Of a stretch of DNA of 10,924 nt, positions 6,057 to 10,924 are shown piece after piece. Numbering within the stretch: the first letter of the stretch is position 1; every line of letters begins with the position of its first letter. The position numbers were made by a program, and so were the translations under genes. The notes under the pieces are model-generated. The model was not told where the DNA came from and ran no database searches. It saw only the letters and a list, made by a program, of their open reading frames with translations. The stretch comes from Bacilli bacterium (GTDB lineage: Bacteria; Bacillota_I; Bacilli_A; RFN20; CAG-288), in NCBI GenBank assembly GCA_900769965.1, contig CAAGIQ010000031.1, positions 1-10,924 of the forward strand, given 5' to 3'.

Positions 6057-6653
6057 ATGGATAGAAGAGTAATTAACGCTATAACTTATCTCGTTTCTGG
6101 TGTTATATCTACTATATTGCTAGTTGCTATGATAGTCTTTTCCTATTCATTTAACATCTACTTATGTGGAGGATTGATCTTCTTAACATTGTTTTTAGAA
6201 GTGTTCCTATTTTCTAGAGCATATCTTAATTACATGAGATATAAAAACGTCAGGTTTAGAAGAAAAGATTTTAAAGTTTATAGGTTTAGTTCAAACATCG
6301 AAATAAACGATGTTTTAAAGCCTTTAGAGCTTCATGAAGAAGATTCTTATAAAATATACTTGAAAGACAAAGAAAGCTTAAATTACCTAATTGTTTCTTC
6401 TAAGAAGAGCGAGATAGAGATTTCAAACTTCGCTTTTAGGGTTAGAAACGCTTACGATGTTAGAAAACTTGTTGTAATAGTTGAAGAAGAAAAGCCTCTT
6501 TATATCAACCACTTGAGGAACATCGGCATGAACATCATTTGTCTTCAGAAGACTGAAGAAGGGTATATGATGAATATAGATGATTCCTTTAAGAAGAATA
6601 AAGAAGATTTGCTTGAAGAGATTAAAGAAGAACTAGGTCTAAAAGAGGAGTGA
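6057..6653 (+). CDS. Unrecognised two-helix membrane protein
   Basis: I do not recognise this 198-residue protein. Two hydrophobic helices lie at about 7-29 and 33-53, joined by a very short loop, and are followed by a basic stretch (RYKNVRFRRKDFK, about 61-73). By the positive-inside rule both ends should be cytoplasmic with a hairpin anchor. The remaining roughly 125 residues are soluble, mixed alpha/beta in character (LNYLIVSSKKSEIEISNF; VRKLVVIVEEEKPLYINHLR) and end in a charged, probably helical Glu/Lys-rich tail. No catalytic motif is visible. The ATG has GGAG 7 bases upstream. It stops with TGA 4 bases before rbgA, and the rbgA SD (AGAGGAG, 6644-6650) lies in its last codons, so it is co-transcribed with rbgA. 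The position suggests a lineage-conserved envelope protein, but no function can be given. Confidence 0.88.
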   Translation: MDRRVINAITYLVSGVISTILLVAMIVFSYSFNIYLCGGLIFLTLFLEVFLFSRAYLNYMRYKNVRFRRKDFKVYRFSSNIEINDVLKPLELHEEDSYKIYLKDKESLNYLIVSSKKSEIEISNFAFRVRNAYDVRKLVVIVEEEKPLYINHLRNIGMNIICLQKTEEGYMMNIDDSFKKNKEDLLEEIKEELGLKEE

Positions 6654-6657
6654 AATT

Positions 6658-7509
6658 ATGGATGAAAAAGATGTAAATATTAACTGGTTTCCTGGCCACA
6701 TGAAAGTGGCACTAGATGAGATAAAAAGAGTTCTTCCTCTAGTCGATGTAGTTATTTTAGTGGGTGACGCGCGCGCACCTTATTCATCGATTAACAAGAC
6801 TATCGATAAGCTAGTTAAGGACAAGAAGAAGATATTAGTTTTTTCAAAGCTCGATCTAGCGGATGAGAAAAAACTCTTAAAGATGAAACCGAGTGAAGGA
6901 TACGAAGTTAACTTCTGCAATTTTAAAGACCGTAATGAAGTATCTAAGTTTAAAAGATACCTTGAATCTTTCGAATCTTCAAAGGCTAAAAAGTACGCTA
7001 GGTTCAATCTAGCTAAGCCAGCATTAAGAGCTTTGATAGTTGGAATTCCAAACGTTGGAAAGTCAACATTAATCAATTCTTTAGTTGGGAAAAATAAGGC
7101 TAGCGTAGCGAACACCCCAGGTCATACCAAGGCAAAACAGCTTGTTAAAGTAGGTTCATCTTTAGAGCTTTTCGATACTCCTGGAATCATGCAACCTAAC
7201 TATGATTCTAAAGTTGCTATTACTCATTTAGCTTGGTTAGGCTCAATAAAAGATGATATTCTTCCAATGGATTATCTCACTTCATCTTTAGCAGATTTTA
7301 TGCTAAATAACTACAGAGAAGAAGTTAAGACTAGATTTGATTTAGATGATGAAATCGATGTCGAAAACATATTTGTTAAGATTGCTGAGTCACGTAAGTA
7401 TCTCCTTCAAAAAGGTGAACTAGATATTAAAAGAGCTCAGTTAACATTCCTAAAAGAATTTAGGGAAGGAAAGATTGCAAAGGTGGTGGTAGACGATGTC
7501 CTCGCTTAA
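6658..7509 (+). CDS. rbgA: Ribosome biogenesis GTPase RbgA (YlqF)
   Basis: A circularly permuted GTPase needed for late assembly of the 50S subunit in Bacillota. Its 283 residues are normal length. Motif order is permuted as expected: the family signature NWFPGHM (9-15), G4 at SKLD (63-66), then G1 GIPNVGKST (129-137), the G2 Thr in NTPGHTK (152-158), and G3 DTPG (173-176). The C-terminal part after about 200 is the helical rRNA-binding domain. G4 reads SKLD where NKxD is usual, a modest deviation at the guanine-contact Asn. The ATG is supported by AGAGGAG 7 bases upstream. Its 3' end overlaps rnhB by 14 bases, the same neighbour pair as in B. subtilis. Identification is secure. Confidence 0.96.
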   Translation: MDEKDVNINWFPGHMKVALDEIKRVLPLVDVVILVGDARAPYSSINKTIDKLVKDKKKILVFSKLDLADEKKLLKMKPSEGYEVNFCNFKDRNEVSKFKRYLESFESSKAKKYARFNLAKPALRALIVGIPNVGKSTLINSLVGKNKASVANTPGHTKAKQLVKVGSSLELFDTPGIMQPNYDSKVAITHLAWLGSIKDDILPMDYLTSSLADFMLNNYREEVKTRFDLDDEIDVENIFVKIAESRKYLLQKGELDIKRAQLTFLKEFREGKIAKVVVDDVLA

Positions 7510-8137
7510 AGAATTCGACGATAGATTAAGAGAGAATCACGGTGATTTCATCGCTGGCTTTGATGAGGCGGGGAGAGGACCTTTATGTGGACCTGTTGTC
7601 GCTGCGGGAGTAATCTTGCCTCCAAGTTTTGATTCTTCAATTATTAACGACTCAAAAAAGCTTACCGATAAAGAAAGAAGAGAGATGTTCGAGGTTATTA
7701 AAAAGGAAGCAATCGCCTATCACATCTCTGTTATCGATGTTGAAACTATCGATAGAATCAACATCTTAGAAGCCTCTAGAAAAGGGATGCAGGAAGCTTT
7801 AGATGATTTTGTTAAAAAAGGCGTGTTAGTTAACTGTGTAGTTACCGATTATATGAACTTACATACTTCTCTACCTTTATATAAGATGAAAAAAGGAGAT
7901 GCTACTTCTTTAAACGTCGCAGCTGCTTCGATTTTAGCTAAAGTAACTAGAGATGATATCTTAATAGAGTTAGATAAGAAATATCCCGAGTACGGATTTA
8001 AATCTCATAAAGGATATGGGACTAAGGAACATTTAGAAAAGATGCGCGAATACGGTATTATCGAAGGCGTGTACCGCAAATCTTTTAAACCAGTCAAAGA
8101 AATTATTTTAGAAAAAGAAAAAATTACCCTCTTTTAG
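7496..8137 (+). CDS. rnhB: Ribonuclease HII
   Basis: Cleaves the RNA strand of RNA-DNA hybrids and starts removal of ribonucleotides misincorporated in DNA. The 213 residues are normal for the family. The motif FDEAGRGPLCGPVVAAGV (22-39) carries catalytic D23 and E24. D118 lies in VVTDYMN, D135 in KKGDATS, followed by the typical AAASILAKVTRD (142-153). The region around D118 (TDYMNLHTSLP) is a variant of the more common D-A/G-x-K pattern. The start at 7496 lies inside the end of rbgA, with a GGTGGTGG-type SD about 8 bases upstream, so the pair is translationally coupled. The last codons and stop form the 5' arm of a hairpin that reaches the dprA RBS. Confidence 0.96.
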   Translation: MSSLKEFDDRLRENHGDFIAGFDEAGRGPLCGPVVAAGVILPPSFDSSIINDSKKLTDKERREMFEVIKKEAIAYHISVIDVETIDRINILEASRKGMQEALDDFVKKGVLVNCVVTDYMNLHTSLPLYKMKKGDATSLNVAAASILAKVTRDDILIELDKKYPEYGFKSHKGYGTKEHLEKMREYGIIEGVYRKSFKPVKEIILEKEKITLF

Positions 8138-8163
8138 CCTAATACTATATGGAGGGTATTTTT
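8125..8163 (+). terminator. Terminator-like hairpin spanning rnhB stop and dprA SD
   Basis: TACCCTC (8125-8131, last rnhB codons) pairs with GAGGGTA (8152-8158), followed by TTTTT to 8163. An A-run before the 5' arm could extend the stem past one bulge. The dprA SD GGAGG (8151-8155) is in the 3' arm. A ribosome finishing rnhB at 8137 would cover the 5' arm, so rnhB translation could open the structure. Confidence 0.6.
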
Positions 8164-8165
8164 AA

Positions 8166-8945
8166 ATGTTTAATTCTAGAGAGATATTAGCTGGGTTAGC
8201 TATTAAAGCCAAAGGGGATTGGACTTCCGAATACAGGTATTTGAAGTCTAAGGTAATGTGTGAAGATCAATACGTTTACCTCGGAAATAAGATGAAGTAT
8301 ATAACCTTAATAGATGAAGATTTTCCAGAGTGTTTAAAGGATGTAACTAAAGTTCCAATCGTTCTATTTTATAAAGGTAATATTAGACTTCTTGAAAGCG
8401 AAAAGAGAGTCTCGGTTGTTGGAACTAGAGATATGACTCAATATGGAAAAGAAGTGTGCAATAAATTAATCGATGACTTTTATAATAGCGATAGAAGAGA
8501 TGATGTAGTATTTATTTCCGGTATGGCTAAAGGAATAGATGGAGAAGTATCGCGAGCAGTTATTAGGAATAAAGGGAAGCTAATATCGGTATTAGGTTCG
8601 GGGATAGATAGGTGCTATCCTGATGAAAGCAAAGATATATACGATTACTGTTGTTCTGAAAACGGACTTATCGTTTCTGAATATCCATTTGATGAAGCAC
8701 CTCAAAAGGAACATTTTCCTTTTAGAAACAGGATCCTAGTAGGTTTAGGAAAGATACTTCTAGTTATCGAAGGTAAAGAGAAGAGCGGAACTAACATCTC
8801 GGTTAAAGAAGCACTTGATCAAGGAAAAGATATCTTAAGCGTTCCTGGTCCTATTACAAGCAATAATAACCTCACTAACAAACTAATCGCTGATGGAGCT
8901 ATTCCATGCTTATCATATATAGATATTAGTGAGCGTTTAGACTAG
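8166..8945 (+). CDS. dprA: DNA processing protein DprA/Smf
   Basis: DprA binds incoming single-stranded DNA and loads RecA during natural transformation; many non-competent bacteria also keep it. The 259 residues cover the Rossmann-like core: VVGTRDMTQYG (84-94), FISGMAKGID (116-125), VLGSGIDRCYP (142-152), SEYPF (171-175), the ssDNA-contact segment HFPFRNRI (183-190), a variant SGTNISV (207-213) where SGSLITA is more usual, and VPGPI (226-230). It ends soon after the core, so the C-terminal winged helix of longer homologues is absent, and the N-terminal region is short. The ATG follows GGAGG by 10 bases. It sits 28 bases after rnhB and before topA, the conserved dprA-topA order. No other competence gene is visible here. 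Confidence 0.93.
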   Translation: MFNSREILAGLAIKAKGDWTSEYRYLKSKVMCEDQYVYLGNKMKYITLIDEDFPECLKDVTKVPIVLFYKGNIRLLESEKRVSVVGTRDMTQYGKEVCNKLIDDFYNSDRRDDVVFISGMAKGIDGEVSRAVIRNKGKLISVLGSGIDRCYPDESKDIYDYCCSENGLIVSEYPFDEAPQKEHFPFRNRILVGLGKILLVIEGKEKSGTNISVKEALDQGKDILSVPGPITSNNNLTNKLIADGAIPCLSYIDISERLD

Positions 8946-8966
8946 AGAAAAAATTTTTCTTCCCTC

Positions 8967-8987
8967 CATAATAATAAGATTATTATG
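8967..8987. repeat. 21-base perfect A/T palindrome between dprA and topA
   Basis: CATAATAAT (8967-8975), AAG loop, ATTATTATG (8979-8987). An A-run follows and there is no T-run, so it is a poor plus-strand terminator. It lies 26 bases upstream of the topA -35 and could be an operator or a weak dprA mRNA end. Confidence 0.5.
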
Positions 8988-9012
8988 AGAAAAAAACCTA
9001 TAAAAAAGTCTA

Positions 9013-9041
9013 TTGACAAAGCGTCAACCCGTTTGCATAAT
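9013..9041 (+). promoter_or_regulatory. Sigma-A promoter of topA
   Basis: A consensus TTGACA (9013-9018), 17-base spacer, CATAAT (9036-9041), giving a start near 9048 and a leader of about 22 bases with the SD GAGGTGA (9059-9065). The inverted repeat TTGAC-N5-GTCAA (9013-9027) overlaps the -35 and could be a regulator site. Confidence 0.78.
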
Positions 9042-9069
9042 TAAAAAGCAATAAAGAAGAGGTGAGGAT

Positions 9070-10924
9070 ATGAAGCTTATCATCGTTGAATCTCCTACTA
9101 AGTGTCACACCATCGGTGAATTCTTGGGTAAGGATTATAAAATCGTAGCATCAAAAGGTCACATTAGAGATTTAAGTACTTCTGGTAAAGGAGGCTTAGG
9201 CGTAGATGTCGATCATGGTTTTAAGCCTACATACATTATCTCTAAAGATAAATTAAGCGTCGTTAAAACGCTCAAGAACGCTTTAAAAGAAGTTGATGAT
9301 GTTTATCTTGCCACCGACCCTGATAGAGAAGGAGAAGCCATCGCATGGCATTTAAAAGAGGTTTTAGGACTTCCTGATAATACCAAGAGAATGGAATTCC
9401 ACGAGATTACCTCTCACGCTGTAAGGAAAGCTTTAGCTAATCCACGTACTATCGACATGAACTTAGTTGAATCTCAAGAGACTAGAAGAATCATGGATAG
9501 AATAATAGGATTTAAGCTTTCAGGCTTACTAAATAGCAAGATCAAATCTAGAAGTGCGGGTAGAGTTCAATCTGTTACCTTACGCCTTGTCGTCGATCAC
9601 GAAAGGGAGATAAAGGATTTCGTTCCTGAAGAATATTATGAAGTTGAAGGTATCTTCTCTTCTAAAAAGATCAAAGCTAAATTAGTTTCTCATAATTCGA
9701 AATCTATCAAGATAAAATCTAATGAAGAGTTAGAGAAAGTCAAAGCTGATCTTCCAAAGATTTTCAATGTTCTTCCTATAGTTGAAAACGAAAGAGTAAA
9801 AGAACCTAAACCAGCTTTCACAACTTCTACTATGCAACAAGAAGCATATAACAGCTTTGGTTATACTCCAAAAGAGACATCTTCTATCGCTCAAAAGCTT
9901 TATGAAGGTGTTGAGATTAACGGATCATCAAAAGGATTAATTACATATATGAGAACTGACTCGACTAGACTTGCTCCTGAGTTTATAGAGTTAGCTAATC
10001 AATTCATTATCTCTTCCTTCGGAGTTAAATACAAAGGAAGACCGCATTACAAGTCTTCTAAGAACGAACAAGATGGTCATGAAGCAATTAGACCAACCGA
10101 CTTAAACATCACTCCAGATGTCGCTAAAAAGTATCTTCCAAAGAAGCTATATAACCTTTATAAGATGATCTATTCACGTGCTTTAGCGTCTTTGATGTCT
10201 CCAAAGGTTGAAAAAGTTTCCACTTTGTCATTTGAAGGCAATTCATATGTGTTTAAAACCGATTACGTCGAAAGCGTATTTGATGGTTATGCTAAATTAT
10301 ACGAAGATAGCGAATCCAGCGTTAAGTATCAAAAAGTTCCTTCTTTAGATGAAGATAAGGTTGAAGCTGTATCGATCGAAGGTACTCAACACTTTACCAA
10401 AGCTCCTTCTAGGTATTCTGAAGCTAAGTTAGTTAAACTTATGGAAGAAAAAGGAATAGGTAGACCATCTACATATGCGTCAACTATCGAACTACTAAAA
10501 GACAGAAAGTATATTACTTCTACTAAAGGTGTTTTAGGTGCAACTGATCAAGGAGAACTTACCGTTGATAAGTTAGTATCTTACTTCCCAACATTCATGG
10601 ATTATGCCTATACTGCTTCTATGGAAAACAAGCTTGATGAAGTAGTTTCTGGCGATCAATCTAGAGTTAACCTACTAAGTGATTTCTATAAAAAGTTTAT
10701 CGATTTATTAGATAACGCTTATGCGAACATGGAAAAGATTAAATATGAAGAAACTGGTGAGACTTGTCCAAAATGTGGTAAACCTCTTGTTATCAAGAAG
10801 AGTAGATACGGTGAGTTTATCGCTTGCAGTGGATATCCAGAATGCGACTACATCAAAAAAGAAGTAAAAGAAGTTAGATATGTCGAAGGAAGAGTTTGCC
10901 CAGAATGTGGAAGCAAGCTCATAT
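9070..10924 (+). CDS. topA: DNA topoisomerase I (3' end outside window)
   Basis: A type IA topoisomerase that relaxes negative supercoils through a transient 5'-phosphotyrosyl link. The first 618 codons are present with no stop and the gene runs off the window; the family is about 690 residues. The Toprim domain starts at once (MKLIIVESPTK, Glu7) and has ATDPDREGEA with D83, D85 and E87, the Mg2+ triad. The catalytic tyrosine is Y293 in LITYMRTDSTRL, and EKGIGRPSTYA is near residue 460. A C-terminal zinc finger uses C566-x2-C569 and C586-x5-C592 (ACSGYPECDYIKK), and a second begins at C610-x2-C613. The ATG has GAGGTGA 4 bases upstream. It has its own promoter after dprA. In B. subtilis trmFO would come next, so that is the expected neighbour outside the window. 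Confidence 0.97.
   Translation, partial: MKLIIVESPTKCHTIGEFLGKDYKIVASKGHIRDLSTSGKGGLGVDVDHGFKPTYIISKDKLSVVKTLKNALKEVDDVYLATDPDREGEAIAWHLKEVLGLPDNTKRMEFHEITSHAVRKALANPRTIDMNLVESQETRRIMDRIIGFKLSGLLNSKIKSRSAGRVQSVTLRLVVDHEREIKDFVPEEYYEVEGIFSSKKIKAKLVSHNSKSIKIKSNEELEKVKADLPKIFNVLPIVENERVKEPKPAFTTSTMQQEAYNSFGYTPKETSSIAQKLYEGVEINGSSKGLITYMRTDSTRLAPEFIELANQFIISSFGVKYKGRPHYKSSKNEQDGHEAIRPTDLNITPDVAKKYLPKKLYNLYKMIYSRALASLMSPKVEKVSTLSFEGNSYVFKTDYVESVFDGYAKLYEDSESSVKYQKVPSLDEDKVEAVSIEGTQHFTKAPSRYSEAKLVKLMEEKGIGRPSTYASTIELLKDRKYITSTKGVLGATDQGELTVDKLVSYFPTFMDYAYTASMENKLDEVVSGDQSRVNLLSDFYKKFIDLLDNAYANMEKIKYEETGETCPKCGKPLVIKKSRYGEFIACSGYPECDYIKKEVKEVRYVEGRVCPECGSKLI

Noticed and set aside
6651..6653. TGA read as Trp (Mycoplasma-type code)
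   Set aside because: TGA ends this gene and the transposase in sensible places, and Trp is TGG throughout.
8946..8960. AGAAAAA-A-TTTTTCT palindrome as the dprA terminator
   Set aside because: The loop is too short to fold and the stem is mostly A/T; it is better seen as a homopolymer effect.
1..10924. tRNA, rRNA, CRISPR or riboswitch
   Set aside because: No repeat-spacer array, cloverleaf or recognised riboswitch core was seen; the gaps are 150 bases or less and are accounted for by promoters and hairpins.

Overview
The window suggests a low-GC Bacillota (Firmicutes) genome. The evidence is A/T-rich codons, strong Shine-Dalgarno (SD) sites for most genes, the fusA-tuf end of the str operon, and the order rbgA-rnhB-dprA-topA, which resembles the Bacillus subtilis rbgA...topA locus with intervening genes missing. 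TGA works as a stop (ends of the 6057-6653 gene and of the transposase) and TGG encodes Trp, so this is the standard bacterial code and not the Mycoplasma code. A gut lineage near Erysipelotrichia or RF39-like Bacilli is a guess that the sequence alone cannot settle.

Layout, left to right. At 2-1384 is the C-terminal two thirds of elongation factor G, followed by complete tuf (1525-2709) with its own promoter and a clear intrinsic terminator. At about 2789-4545, on the minus strand, is an IS91-like element: a two-tyrosine HUH transposase whose stop codon overlaps the start of a small two-CxxC protein. A minus-strand terminator lies downstream and a pair of perfect hairpins upstream. From 4638 all genes are on the plus strand: a MATE-family transporter, an unrecognised two-helix membrane protein (6057-6653), rbgA (ribosome assembly GTPase), rnhB (RNase HII), dprA and topA (cut by the window end).

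The genes from 6057 to 8945 are tightly packed (4-nt gap, 14-nt overlap, 28-nt gap) and read like one operon for ribosome assembly and DNA maintenance. topA follows with its own good promoter. At two junctions (MATE/6057 gene and rnhB/dprA) a terminator-like hairpin carries the next gene's SD in its 3' arm, so termination, RBS masking and translation of the upstream gene could be linked.

The most notable observations are: (1) an abrupt change of synonymous codon use inside tuf near base 1882, which looks like recombination or an assembly join; (2) the overlapping CxxC gene coupled to the IS91-like transposase; (3) the tandem hairpins, the second with a U-tract, in the transposase leader; (4) the nested terminator/promoter/RBS arrangements. 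No RNA genes, CRISPR arrays or attachment sites were seen, and no stretch over 300 bases lacks a gene.
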